Both the position numbers and the translations under genes were made by a program. The notes under the pieces were generated by a model, which worked only from the letters and a program-made list of their open reading frames with translations, made no database searches and was not told where the DNA came from. A stretch of DNA of 64,000 bases from Ruminococcaceae bacterium UBA7212 (GTDB taxonomy: Bacteria; Bacillota; Clostridia; Oscillospirales; Acutalibacteraceae), in NCBI GenBank assembly GCA_002490525.1, contig DKUE01000007.1:75649-139648 (forward strand), in the 5' to 3' direction. The first letter of the stretch is position 1. Each line of letters begins with the position of its first letter. Below, one piece after another: positions 1 through 7,534 of the stretch.

Positions 1-2
1 TG

Positions 3-251
3 TACCGCGTGAAATTGGCGCTTTGCGGCGGCGAACGTGCGGAATACCCCGCGCAGTTCTTCAATTATAAGGGCAAGGAATTCCGTTTGCGCAACGCCGC
101 ACGGGACGCAGCAAAATTGGATATTCGGCAGCTGCGCGGCTGTTTGGATGTGCTGAATGCGGCGGATGCAGCATTGAAATCCGGTGTTGCTGACCCGAAA
201 ATAACTTTAGAGCGGTTGCTGGTACAGCTTTCCGCGGTGAGGGCGAAATAA
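3..251 (+). CDS. holA: DNA polymerase III subunit delta, C-terminal end (5' cut by window)
   Basis: Only the last 80 or so codons are visible; the frame is open to the left edge, so the gene begins outside the window. The tail reads as the C-terminal collar domain of the clamp-loader delta subunit: a basic FRLRNAARDA helix followed by a helix with AADAALKSG and a closing LERLLVQL segment, which is the usual ending of HolA. Delta opens the beta sliding clamp during loading in the cytoplasm. The stop is followed within three bases by the ATG of the toprim gene, so the two are probably co-transcribed. The GTG at 9 is an internal valine, not a start. Confidence 0.85.
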   Translation, partial: YRVKLALCGGERAEYPAQFFNYKGKEFRLRNAARDAAKLDIRQLRGCLDVLNAADAALKSGVADPKITLERLLVQLSAVRAK

Positions 252-253
252 CT

Positions 254-859
254 ATGATTCAACTGCGCGAGGCGATTATTACCGAGGGGAAATACGATAA
301 AATTAAACTGTCGGGGCTGTTTGACACAATCATTCTGACCACGGACGGCTTCGGGATATTTAAAGATAAGGAAAAACAGCGGCTGATTCGCCGTTTGGCG
401 CGCGAACGCGGCATTTTGGTGCTGACAGACAGCGATTCCGCGGGGTTTGTGATTCGCTCTTTTTTAAGCGGCATTGTGGAGCCGCAGTATGTGACACATG
501 TGTATATACCTGATATTTTCGGTAAGGAGAAACGCAAAGATGCACCTTCCAAAGAGGGAAAACTCGGCGTAGAGGGTGTGCGCACCGAGGTGATTTTAGA
601 AGCGCTTCGAAAAGCAGGCGTGACCGCCGAAGATCATCCGTTCACATGTGAGCGGCGCGCCGTGACGAAAACCGATTTGATGGAGGATGGGCTTGCAGGC
701 GGACAGAACAGTGCTGTGCGGCGCCGTGCATTCCTGCGGCAGTTGGATTTGCCCGAACATACAAGCGCAAACGCGATGCTGAAAATCATCAATACATTTA
801 TGACCTATGAAGAATATAAACAGGCGGTTGCAAAACTCGGAAAGGAAGCGGCAGTCTAA
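254..859 (+). CDS. Toprim-domain protein, RNase M5-like (DUF4093)
   Basis: A 201-residue protein opening with a Toprim fold: conserved glutamate in TEGKYDK (E11) and the acidic DSD motif near residues 59-61. The later stretch KEGKLGVEGV and the C-terminal helical half match the DUF4093/RNase M5 group, which in Bacillota processes 5S rRNA precursors or related RNAs. The N-terminal part lacks the usual RnmV VVEGKDD wording, so I call it RNase M5-like rather than rnmV. It starts 3 nt after holA and its stop overlaps the next ATG by one base (TAATG), so translation is probably coupled. The exact RNA substrate is unknown. Confidence 0.75.
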   Translation: MIQLREAIITEGKYDKIKLSGLFDTIILTTDGFGIFKDKEKQRLIRRLARERGILVLTDSDSAGFVIRSFLSGIVEPQYVTHVYIPDIFGKEKRKDAPSKEGKLGVEGVRTEVILEALRKAGVTAEDHPFTCERRAVTKTDLMEDGLAGGQNSAVRRRAFLRQLDLPEHTSANAMLKIINTFMTYEEYKQAVAKLGKEAAV

Positions 860-1869
860 TGCATATTTTTGTGCTTTCTACAGGCGGTACCATTGGAAGC
901 CATGAAGCGGACGGTGTGATTTCGCCCGAATACGGGCAGGAAATGACGCTTTTGCGCATGTACCGCGAAGTATATGGGCATGCACTGCGGTTTACCGTGC
1001 GCCGCGTTTGCGAGATTTTGTCCGAAAATGCGGACGATGCGTTTTATGAAACGCTGTTTGCGGCGCTGTGCGGGATTCCCAAAGATGCGGACGGCGTGAT
1101 TGTCCTGCACGGGACAGACACGCTTTCTTACACGGCCGCGCTTTGCGCTATGGCATGCGGCGGTGTGTGCACGGCACCCGTTGGGTTCGTGTCATCTGCC
1201 TATGTACTGTCCGATGCGCGTCAGAACGGACTTTGCAATTTTCATGCGGCGGTGCGGTATATAGAGGCAGGCGGCGCGGGATTTTTTGTGCCCTATCGGA
1301 ATGCGGACGGTACGGTGCAAATTCATCTTGCCACGCGTGTTATGGAAGCGGATGCGTTTTTAGCGGACTTTCATTCGGCAAAAAACCGTCCGCTTGCGGT
1401 TTTGCAGACGGACGGGACTGTAGAGTTTACGTCTTTTTCCGATTTGCCGAACCGACAAAGGCTTGCCGATGCGAGGCCGGCGGTGCACTGTACAGCAATC
1501 CGTTTGCAAAAATCCGTATTGCCCCTAAAGCTGTATCCGAATTTTGATTTTTCTGCTGTTTGTCCGCAAAAAGATACCTGTGCGGCAGTCCTGCTGATTG
1601 GTTACCACTCGGGCACGGCGCCCGTACAGACGCTTACGGCATTTGTTCGGCGGATGCATTCGCAGAAAATACCGGTGTATCTTGCACCGATTCCCCGCAC
1701 CGCGGCGCTGTACGGCAGTACACACGCCCTGCTCGAAACCGGTATTCGGCCGATGTTTTCCGTAACGGCGGAAAGTGCGCTGGCAAAGCTGAAGTTGTGC
1801 TATAACCAAACCGCATATACGCCTGAGGAATTTTTGCAAAAAGAGCTGTATTTTGAAGAAATCATTTGA
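859..1869 (+). CDS. L-asparaginase (type I-like)
   Basis: A 336-residue cytoplasmic protein with both asparaginase signatures: STGGTIG at residues 7-13, giving the nucleophilic threonine T11, and HGTDT at 84-88 with the second catalytic Thr/Asp pair. Family members hydrolyse L-asparagine to aspartate and ammonia. Length is normal for the family and no signal peptide is present, which favours the cytoplasmic low-affinity type. The start overlaps the stop of the toprim gene (TAATG), indicating an operon. The C-terminal half is more divergent than usual, so a related amidohydrolase specificity cannot be excluded. Confidence 0.8.
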   Translation: MHIFVLSTGGTIGSHEADGVISPEYGQEMTLLRMYREVYGHALRFTVRRVCEILSENADDAFYETLFAALCGIPKDADGVIVLHGTDTLSYTAALCAMACGGVCTAPVGFVSSAYVLSDARQNGLCNFHAAVRYIEAGGAGFFVPYRNADGTVQIHLATRVMEADAFLADFHSAKNRPLAVLQTDGTVEFTSFSDLPNRQRLADARPAVHCTAIRLQKSVLPLKLYPNFDFSAVCPQKDTCAAVLLIGYHSGTAPVQTLTAFVRRMHSQKIPVYLAPIPRTAALYGSTHALLETGIRPMFSVTAESALAKLKLCYNQTAYTPEEFLQKELYFEEII

Positions 1870-1893
1870 AAAAATACCTATGGAGGTTTTCCG

Positions 1894-3297
1894 ATGAAAA
1901 AATTTATGGATAAGGACTTTTTGCTGTCCACAAAAACCGCGAAGGAAATTTACAAACGGGGTGCGGAAAAAACACCGATTTTTGACTGGCACTGCCACCT
2001 TTCGCCGAAGGAGATTTATGAAAATAAGCGTCCCGCCGATATTGCCGAGCTTTGGCTGTCGGGGGACCATTACAAGTGGCGCGTGATGCGTTCCTGCGGT
2101 GTGGCAGAGGAATACATTACCGGGAAAAAAAGCGGATATGAAAAATTCAAGGCGTTTGCGTCCTGTTTGCCGTATTGTATCGGTAATCCGATGTATCATT
2201 GGACACATTTGGAATTACAGCGGTATTTTGGAATTGAGACACCGCTTTCGGCAAAAACCGCCGATGAAATCTATCAGAAATGTAATGAGAAAATCAAAGC
2301 GGGCGGATTTACGCCGCGCGAGCTGATTGAACGGTCAAATGTGGCGTGTGTCTGCACAACGGATGACCCCGCAGATTCTTTGGAATATCATGTCCTGCTT
2401 GCGAAAGAGCAGGATTTCAAATGCCGTGTTCTGCCTGCTTTCCGTCCCGACCGTGCGCTGGGCATTGAATTGCCTGCGTTTATTCCGTGGATAGCGGCAA
2501 TGGAAAAATCGGTGCACCGTGAAATTCATACCTTCCGCGAATTGAAGACTGCGCTAAAGGAGCGTATGGATTGGTTCTCTGAAAACGGATGCTGTGCTTC
2601 CGACCATGCTTTCGCTTATGTACCGTACTGTGTGACAAGTGAATCGGAGATTGAAAAGATTTTTAAAAAGGGCTTGCTCGGCGGCAGCTTTACAACCGCA
2701 GAGCTGGACAAATATCGCACAGCGCTGATGTTGTTTTTGGGCGCGGAATACGCAAAACGCGGCTGGGCAATGGAATTGCATATCGGTCCTATGCGCAACA
2801 ATAACAGCCGTATGTTTGAGCGGCTCGGCGCGGACGCAGGCTTTGACTCGATTGACGACTGTGAAATTGCGCAGGGGCTTTCGGGCTTTCTCAATGCATT
2901 GGATAAAAACGGAACTCTGCCGCGCACCGTGCTGTTTACGCTGAATCCGAAGGATAATTATGTGCTCGGCACCATGCTCGGAAACTTCCAAAGCGCCGAG
3001 GTGCCTTCGAAAATGCAGTTTGGCTCGGCTTGGTGGTTTAACGACAATTACGACGGTATGCGCGAGCAGATGAAAGCGCTCGGCAACCTCGGCGTGCTCG
3101 GCAAATTTGTCGGTATGGTGACCGATTCCAGAAGCTTCCTTTCCTATCCGCGGCATGAATATTTCCGCCGTATTCTTTGCGAGTTAATCGGCGACTGGGC
3201 AGAGGAAGGAAAATACCCCTGCGATATCGATTTCCTGTCGGAGGCGGTGCGTGATATTTCTTATAACAATGCTGCAAAGTATTTCGGAATCTTATAA
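1894..3297 (+). CDS. uxaC: Uronate isomerase
   Basis: A 467-residue full-length UxaC. It has the N-terminal FDWHCHLSP metal-binding motif (H33, H35) of the amidohydrolase-like TIM barrel and the family hallmarks RPDRA, ELHIGPMRNN and DSRSF. The enzyme converts D-glucuronate to D-fructuronate and D-galacturonate to D-tagaturonate. TATGGAGG lies just upstream of the ATG. It sits 24 nt behind the asparaginase gene and is probably read with it. UxaB and UxaA, which would continue the galacturonate branch, are encoded 24 kb away in the large minus-strand glycan operon; no KDG kinase or aldolase is visible in the window. Confidence 0.95.
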   Translation: MKKFMDKDFLLSTKTAKEIYKRGAEKTPIFDWHCHLSPKEIYENKRPADIAELWLSGDHYKWRVMRSCGVAEEYITGKKSGYEKFKAFASCLPYCIGNPMYHWTHLELQRYFGIETPLSAKTADEIYQKCNEKIKAGGFTPRELIERSNVACVCTTDDPADSLEYHVLLAKEQDFKCRVLPAFRPDRALGIELPAFIPWIAAMEKSVHREIHTFRELKTALKERMDWFSENGCCASDHAFAYVPYCVTSESEIEKIFKKGLLGGSFTTAELDKYRTALMLFLGAEYAKRGWAMELHIGPMRNNNSRMFERLGADAGFDSIDDCEIAQGLSGFLNALDKNGTLPRTVLFTLNPKDNYVLGTMLGNFQSAEVPSKMQFGSAWWFNDNYDGMREQMKALGNLGVLGKFVGMVTDSRSFLSYPRHEYFRRILCELIGDWAEEGKYPCDIDFLSEAVRDISYNNAAKYFGIL

Positions 3298-3347
3298 CCT
3301 GTAAATCGGCTGACCGTTATTTCGGACAGCCGGTTTGCAGATGCAGT

Positions 3348-3604
3348 AAAAAGCGTAATCCCTCGTATATCCTTAAGAATATACGAGGGATTACTTTTGA
3401 CAGCAGGACTGCCGCCGCATGTGAGAAATTGAGGAGAAGCACGCCTGAAAAAGGGGGGAAGCGTACTTGTGGCGGGATTGTTCTGCGAAAAGTCTAAAAC
3501 ACAAAACAAGTCAACCATAGGATAGGGATAGGATTCTCACATCTTGTGAGGGGCACAAGATGTGGAGCCGCCATTTCTCACATGCGGAACCAGTCTTCCT
3601 TTAT
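3348..3604 (-). ncRNA. Unrecognised structured small RNA, about 255 nt
   Basis: A complete minus-strand transcription unit without a coding sequence. A consensus promoter lies at 3611-3639 and a strong terminator at 3355-3394. Between them the ends pair: CCGCATGTGAGAAAT at 3415-3429 is the exact complement of 3573-3587, and the helix extends imperfectly outwards to about 3401/3600. Inside are an 11-bp hairpin (3538-3548 with 3554-3564, loop 3549-3553), an 8-bp hairpin (3437-3444 with 3461-3468, one G-U pair) and a possible helix between 3471-3475 and 3568-3572. A multi-branched RNA closed by a long helix and followed by its own terminator is typical of abundant bacterial ncRNAs. I could not match it to 6S, SRP, tmRNA or RNase P. 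A raiA-type RNA is possible but unproven. Confidence 0.7.
3355..3398. terminator. Bidirectional terminator between uxaC and the small RNA
   Basis: A perfect 16-bp stem (3355-3370 with 3379-3394) has an 8-nt loop. It is followed by TTTT on the plus strand and, on the minus strand, by GC and five T residues (complement of 3348-3352). It can end both uxaC and the minus-strand RNA described next. Confidence 0.85.
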
Positions 3605-3610
3605 GGTGAT

Positions 3611-3639
3611 ATAATATCACATTCTTTGAGACATGTCAA
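3611..3639 (-). promoter_or_regulatory. Sigma-A promoter of the small RNA
   Basis: On the minus strand TTGACA (3634-3639), a 17-nt spacer and TATTAT (3611-3616). The -10 lies inside a 15-bp palindrome (GTGATAT-A-ATATCAC, 3607-3621 approx.), a possible operator. The expected start is near 3604. Confidence 0.8.
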
Positions 3640-3663
3640 TAGATAAAATGGACTTTTTTCGGA

Positions 3664-3849
3664 TTAATGTTTTTCATTTTCAGGTGGGATAAACTCCAAT
3701 AAATCGGCAATTTCACAATCTAATCCGGAGCAAATCCGTGCAAGGACATCTATATCCAAGCGGGTGACATTGTTATTGCAGTAATGGTTGAGCCGGGTTC
3801 TTTGCAGTTCTGCACGGTGGCACAGCTTGCTTTTGCTGAAGGTGACCAC
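3664..3849 (-). pseudogene. Small Cro/CI-type HTH protein, start region abnormal
   Basis: The 61 visible residues align along the recognition helix and C-terminal part of the short HTH family that ends in LDCEIADLLEFIP, with the YCNNNVTRLDIDVLARIC core. The frame stays open upstream to a TAA at 3898-3900, but contains no ATG, and the only candidate (GTG at 3849) would begin after most of helix 1. A purine-rich GAGGGG lies too far upstream of that GTG (about 17 nt). Either translation begins at a non-standard codon or the 5' end has decayed. The stop is about 24 bases upstream of the small-RNA promoter on the same strand. Confidence 0.5.
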
Positions 3850-4026
3850 GTCCGAAACTAATGCGGTCCCCTCAACCTTTTTCTTCCGGCAATTTGTTTA
3901 AATTAATTCGAATAGAACTGTAAGTGTTCATAAGCTTTCCCTTGCATTATGTTGCATGCCTGTAAATACAGTATAACTTTGTCGATTCTGTTTTGTAAGT
4001 TGTAACATGAAACAGAAGAGCTGGTT

Positions 4027-4060
4027 CAGTAGAGCAGAGACAGATGTCTCTGCTCTACTG
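4027..4060. repeat. 16-bp perfect inverted repeat
   Basis: CAGTAGAGCAGAGACA (4027-4042) faces its exact complement at 4045-4060 across two bases. Flanking TGTAACA/TGTTACA (about 4001 and 4066) extend it imperfectly. There is no T-run on either side, so it is not an obvious terminator. The 3900-4525 gap holds this, the dispersed repeat at 4111, the long inverted repeat at 4250-4357 and a terminator; I see no gene in it. Confidence 0.6.
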
Positions 4061-4110
4061 TAGTCTGTTACATAGAATAAGCTATACGCACGCTGTGCAC
4101 CTGCGTAAAT

Positions 4111-4150
4111 CTGTCATTCTGCGCCATGGGCGAAGAATCGTCCATGACAC
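4111..4150 (+). repeat. Dispersed GTCATTCTGCG-type repeat
   Basis: CTGTCATTCTGCGCC followed by GGCGAAGAATCG and a closing ATGACAC. Related copies occur at 16196-16233, 17897-17937 and, inverted, at 9964-10000, with a partial copy near 4398-4420. It is an intergenic palindromic repeat of the kind spread through many clostridial genomes. Confidence 0.65.
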
Positions 4151-4249
4151 AGAAGCATTGAAGCGGTTTCAGCGTTCGGCGGTTTTTCGGCAAAATAAAA
4201 AAGTGTGCAGCCGAAGCCCCACACCGAAAAACGCATAGCTCCATTTGCT

Positions 4250-4357
4250 GCGACACAAATCGATTTAACAAACACAAGGATGTTAAAAAAGAGCATGCCT
4301 TTTTACCAAGAAGTAAAAAACGTTCTTGTATTTGTTTAAATTATTCGATTTATGTCG
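4250..4357. repeat. Long imperfect inverted repeat
   Basis: The arm GCGACACAAATCGATTTAAC... (4250-4284) is mirrored at 4319-4357 with a few mismatches and a 4-nt insertion. The central part contains AAAAAGGCATGC-type sequence on the minus strand. It could be a relic of a miniature element or a structured RNA. No ORF of interest lies within. Confidence 0.5.
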
Positions 4358-4459
4358 CAAGTTCGGTATAACACCGTCTAAAAGATCCGTCAAGCAACAA
4401 ATCTATCATTCTGCGAGCGTAGTAGGAATAGTGCTTGCAAGAGCTTGTCATTCTAAGGC

Positions 4460-4497
4460 AAAGCCCGCTTCTGCAAAAATTGCGGAGGCGGGCTTTT
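4460..4497. terminator. Terminator downstream of the SCP2 gene
   Basis: AAAGCCCGC (4460-4468) pairs with GCGGGCTTT (4488-4496), continued by TTCTGCA/TGCGGAG with G-U pairs to a 16-bp stem with a 5-nt loop. It lies 30 bases beyond the stop of the minus-strand SCP2 gene. Confidence 0.65.
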
Positions 4498-4525
4498 ACA
4501 AACAAGGCAAGCAAATGCCGTGCAT

Positions 4526-4849
4526 TTATTTTACAAGCTCTATCAGCGTGAGCACGGCGCCGGGGTCGCCGTGAATGGCAACTTTGCCCGTGGTATAGGC
4601 AATCACGGGATTCAGCTTGCCGTCCAGAATCTTTAAAAGATTGGTCGGCGCAACAGTAACGACCGCGCGGTTGTCGTGGTAATCATAGGGCTCCACATTG
4701 ACCTTGCCGTCCTTTGCCTCAATGTAGAAAACACCTTCTACATTTTTTCCAACCAAATTTACCTGAATGGCGAGCGTACCTTCTATCGAAGAAGCGTCCG
4801 TATTTGCATATTTTGCCTTTACCTTGGCAACAACCTGTTGATATGTCAT
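4526..4849 (-). CDS. SCP2 sterol-binding-domain protein
   Basis: A 107-residue single-domain protein of the SCP-2 fold: an alpha/beta start (VVAKVKAKYANTD), central strands with YIEAKDGKVNVEPYDYHDNRAVVTV, and the characteristic LLKILDGKLNPVIAYTTGK followed by GDPGAVL. Such small proteins bind hydrophobic ligands in a pocket; the bacterial substrate is not known. It stands alone: the upstream minus-strand gene ends 170 bases away and a dedicated promoter is visible. TTAGGTGATG precedes the ATG. Confidence 0.85.
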   Translation of the reverse strand: MTYQQVVAKVKAKYANTDASSIEGTLAIQVNLVGKNVEGVFYIEAKDGKVNVEPYDYHDNRAVVTVAPTNLLKILDGKLNPVIAYTTGKVAIHGDPGAVLTLIELVK

Positions 4850-4879
4850 AAAACATCACCTAACTTCTCAAATTTCAAG

Positions 4880-4901
4880 AAAAGAATTGTACAATTCTTT
4901 T
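4880..4901. promoter_or_regulatory. 22-bp perfect palindrome, possible operator
   Basis: AAAAGAATTG followed by TACAATTCTTTT reads the same on both strands and is placed at about +5 to +27 of the SCP2 promoter. The position suits a repressor site. No candidate repressor adjoins it. Confidence 0.5.
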
Positions 4902-4910
4902 TCGAAAGAT

Positions 4911-4939
4911 ATTTTAGCACAATCGGCAAGGAACTGCAA
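4911..4939 (-). promoter_or_regulatory. Promoter of the SCP2 gene
   Basis: On the minus strand TTGCAG (4934-4939), a 17-nt spacer and TAAAAT (4911-4916). The 22-bp palindrome at 4880-4901 lies just downstream. Confidence 0.55.
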
Positions 4940-5026
4940 CGCTTTTTTACCGCAAATAACTTATTTTTTCGACACAGGCTCTTTTCTGCGTTCAGCATAG
5001 AGAAACGGAAAATGCGTACCTGCAAT

Positions 5027-5536
5027 TTATTGCGTGCTGTCTTCTTCCACGAAGCGCCATTTCCCTTTTATGCCGTAAAATTCCGGCCGGCAGTCAAAGG
5101 TGCAATCATATTGCAGAATATCCACGGTGGAGTGAAATCCCGAATAGAATACGCGGTGCGGAACCCGTTCTTCGGCTCGCTCCCCGTGATTTCTATGCTC
5201 TAAGTACAGCGGTAAAATGCGGTCAGAGAAAGGGAAGAGATTCAGCCGTGTGAAAATAAAAAACAGGCCGAACAGCAGGCAGTTGAGCGCCGTACGTAAA
5301 TAATCAGGCGTATAAAAACGGTAAAGTGCGGCGAATTTTTGCCGCAGTTTTTCGCGGTCGTCCATTTGCTCTGCAGCAAGGGCCTGCGCGTCGGCTTCCG
5401 CCTGTCCAACCGCGCGGTTTTGCTCGTAGCGTTCTTCCAAATGCGAAAGCAGCTCGTCTGAAATTTCCGCACGCGTGCGTTTACTGCGAATGCCGCTGCA
5501 AACATAATCTATGTAGTCCTGAAAGCGAGATTCCAT
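5027..5536 (-). CDS. Permease-prefix / HAAS-type membrane protein paired with PadR
   Basis: The start is placed at the ATG (5536) preceded by AGAAGGGGGAAACAAC rather than further upstream. The N-terminal 80 residues (DYIDYVCSGIRSKRTRAEISDELLSHLEER) are a typical permease-prefix/HAAS domain, which in Bacillota is encoded directly after a PadR repressor, as here (26-nt gap). One membrane segment follows (LNCLLFGLFFIFTRLNLF). The C-terminal 55 residues are polar and unlike the family, while the +1 frame of the same DNA reads GSEPKNGFRTAYSIRDF, which does resemble it, so a frameshift near 5185 is possible. The pair probably senses membrane or envelope state; the role is otherwise unknown. Confidence 0.65.
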   Translation of the reverse strand: MESRFQDYIDYVCSGIRSKRTRAEISDELLSHLEERYEQNRAVGQAEADAQALAAEQMDDREKLRQKFAALYRFYTPDYLRTALNCLLFGLFFIFTRLNLFPFSDRILPLYLEHRNHGERAEERVPHRVFYSGFHSTVDILQYDCTFDCRPEFYGIKGKWRFVEEDSTQ

Positions 5537-5562
5537 GTTGTTTCCCCCTTCTGAAACAATGG

Positions 5563-5910
5563 TTAAGCAAGGCTCACCTGTGCGTTGCCCAGCACACGGT
5601 TGACCGCGTTTTGATAGGTATCCCACTCCTGTTTCTGTGCGGCAAGTTCTTTGAGCCCTTTCTCGGTAATTCGGTAGTATTTCCGCTTACGCCCCGTTTC
5701 CGTATTTTCGGACCAGTATGCGGTTAAACATTCTTCTTTTTCCAGTGCATGCAAAATCGGATACAATGTACCCTCATTCATTTGAAACACATTTTCACTC
5801 ATCAGTTCCACCGTTTTAATGATTTGATAACCGTACATTTCATGTTTAGAAAGCACTCCCAGCACCAAAAGTCCCGTGCTTCCTTTTGCCAATTCTTTAC
5901 TGATTCGCAT
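5563..5910 (-). CDS. PadR-family transcriptional regulator
   Basis: A 115-residue winged-helix protein. Start chosen at the ATG at 5910, which has AAAGGAG at a good distance. The family core is clear: LLVLGVLSKHEMYGYQIIK (wHTH), FQMNEGTLYPILHALEKE recognition region, GRKRKYYRITEKG wing and a C-terminal dimerisation helix. PadR proteins are usually repressors that also control their own gene. The downstream membrane protein is in the same unit. The promoter -10 of this gene overlaps a GTATAC palindrome, a likely self-binding site. Confidence 0.9.
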   Translation of the reverse strand: MRISKELAKGSTGLLVLGVLSKHEMYGYQIIKTVELMSENVFQMNEGTLYPILHALEKEECLTAYWSENTETGRKRKYYRITEKGLKELAAQKQEWDTYQNAVNRVLGNAQVSLA

Positions 5911-5998
5911 TTTATAAGCTCCTTTCTGCTGTCGGAAAATACGGTTTCTATTTCCCGAATACCTTGACCGTCTATACACATTTTATATCTATGTATAC

Positions 5999-6027
5999 AG
6001 TATATCGGAATCGGAAGCATTTGTCAA
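5999..6027 (-). promoter_or_regulatory. Promoter of the padR operon
   Basis: On the minus strand TTGACA (6022-6027), a 17-nt spacer and TATACT (5999-6004). The -10 runs into CTGTATACATAG, a palindromic stretch suited to PadR autoregulation. Confidence 0.75.
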
Positions 6028-6095
6028 GCAAATAATTTCCGGCTGTTTGGGGCATACTTTTGGCAGGATTCTTTAAAACGGAGAGGAAAGATTTT

Positions 6096-7514
6096 ATGGG
6101 ACAGCAGGCAATGCGGCCGTTCGGACTGCGCGATAAGTTGGGCTATTTATTCGGTGATTTCGGCAATGATTTTACCTTTATTTTGTCCACAATGATTCTG
6201 ATGAAATTTTACACGGACGTTATGGGCGTCAGTGCAGGAATTGTCGGTACGGTAATGATGATTGCGCGGTTTGCCGATGCGTTCACCGATGTGACGATGG
6301 GCAGAATCTGCGACCGCCACAAAGGCAACGCGCAGGGTAAGTTTAAGCCATGGATTTTGCGGATGTGCGGCCCGGTGGCGGTGTCATCGTTTCTGATTTA
6401 CCAAAGCGCATTGGCGGGTGCACCGCAGTGGCTGAAAATCGGGTATTTGTTTGTCACTTATATTTTGTGGGGCTCGGTATTTTACACTTCTATCAATATT
6501 CCTTACGGGTCTATGGCATCGGCGATTTCCGGTGAACCCGGCGACCGACAGTCGCTTTCAACTTTCCGCACCATGGGCGGGATGTTGGCGGGCGCGGTCA
6601 TCGGCGTCGGTCTGCCGTTGATTGCCTATGAAAAAAACGCCGAAACAGGCAAAGAAGTTTTGGTCGGCAGCCGAGTTACGCTTGCGGCGGGCATTTTTTC
6701 GGTTTTGGCAATTATCTGTTATCTGTTGTGTTACAGTCTCGTGACGGAACGCGTGCGCGCGCAAGTGTCAGAGGATGTATTTCGGGACAATTCCGTAGGG
6801 AAAATGCTGAAAAATGCCGTGCACAACCGGGCACTGATTTCCCTTATTGCCGCCTCTGTTGTGATGCTGTTGGCACAGCTGACCATGCAGAATATGGCGG
6901 GCTATGTTTTCCCCGATTATTATAACAATGCATCGGCACAGTCCGCCTCTACCGTCATGATGATGGTCGGTATGGTGGTTGCCGCCTTCATTGCTAAGCC
7001 GCTTGCAAAAAAATTCGGTAAGGCGGAGGTCAGTATTGTTTCGAACCTGTTTGCGGCGGCGGTGTGCGTCGTGATGTTTTTGCTCCGTCCCGAAAATGTT
7101 TGGGTGTATGTCGGTCTGCAAATGCTTTGCTGGTTGGGGCTGGGCATCTTCTCTATGGTCGTATGGGCGCTGATTACGGATGTGATTGATTATTCGGAGC
7201 TGAAAAACGGGATTCGGGAGGACGGCTCGGTGTATGCAATGTATTCCTTTGCCCGCAAATTAGGACAGGCGTTGGCGGCGGGTATGGTCGGCTGGCTTTT
7301 GACGGCAATCGGCTATAACGAATCTGCCGCACAGCAGGGCATTGCGCAGACAGAAAGGGTATTGCGGGGTATATATAATATTTCCACGCTGGTACCGGCT
7401 GTCGGATTCACCTTGCTTGCGTTGGTATTGTGGTTTTGGTATCCCCTGCACAAAAAGCAGGTTGATGCAAATGTGGAAGCACTTCGAAAAAAGCACGGCA
7501 GCACAAATAACTGA
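6096..7514 (+). CDS. GPH-family sugar:cation symporter (MFS)
   Basis: A 472-residue integral membrane protein with about 12 transmembrane helices. Start set at the ATG with GGAGAGGA 8 nt upstream; an upstream in-frame ATG lacks a ribosome binding site. The N-terminal LGYLFGDFGNDFTF and the loop RFADAFTDVTMGRICDRH are the standard glycoside-pentoside-hexuronide (GPH/MelB) signature, and PWILR closes the first signature loop. These carriers import glycosides or glucuronides with Na+ or H+. The next gene, 20 nt downstream, is a GH2 glycosidase, so the pair most likely imports and cleaves a beta-galactoside or beta-glucuronide. Confidence 0.9.
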   Translation: MGQQAMRPFGLRDKLGYLFGDFGNDFTFILSTMILMKFYTDVMGVSAGIVGTVMMIARFADAFTDVTMGRICDRHKGNAQGKFKPWILRMCGPVAVSSFLIYQSALAGAPQWLKIGYLFVTYILWGSVFYTSINIPYGSMASAISGEPGDRQSLSTFRTMGGMLAGAVIGVGLPLIAYEKNAETGKEVLVGSRVTLAAGIFSVLAIICYLLCYSLVTERVRAQVSEDVFRDNSVGKMLKNAVHNRALISLIAASVVMLLAQLTMQNMAGYVFPDYYNNASAQSASTVMMMVGMVVAAFIAKPLAKKFGKAEVSIVSNLFAAAVCVVMFLLRPENVWVYVGLQMLCWLGLGIFSMVVWALITDVIDYSELKNGIREDGSVYAMYSFARKLGQALAAGMVGWLLTAIGYNESAAQQGIAQTERVLRGIYNISTLVPAVGFTLLALVLWFWYPLHKKQVDANVEALRKKHGSTNN

Positions 7515-7534
7515 GCAGTTAACGGAGGTATTTT

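Noticed and set aside
3348..3604. Naming the small RNA as 6S RNA or raiA RNA
   Set aside because: The closing helix and length are compatible, but I cannot see the defining conserved positions and the internal layout is multi-branched rather than one long hairpin with a central bubble.
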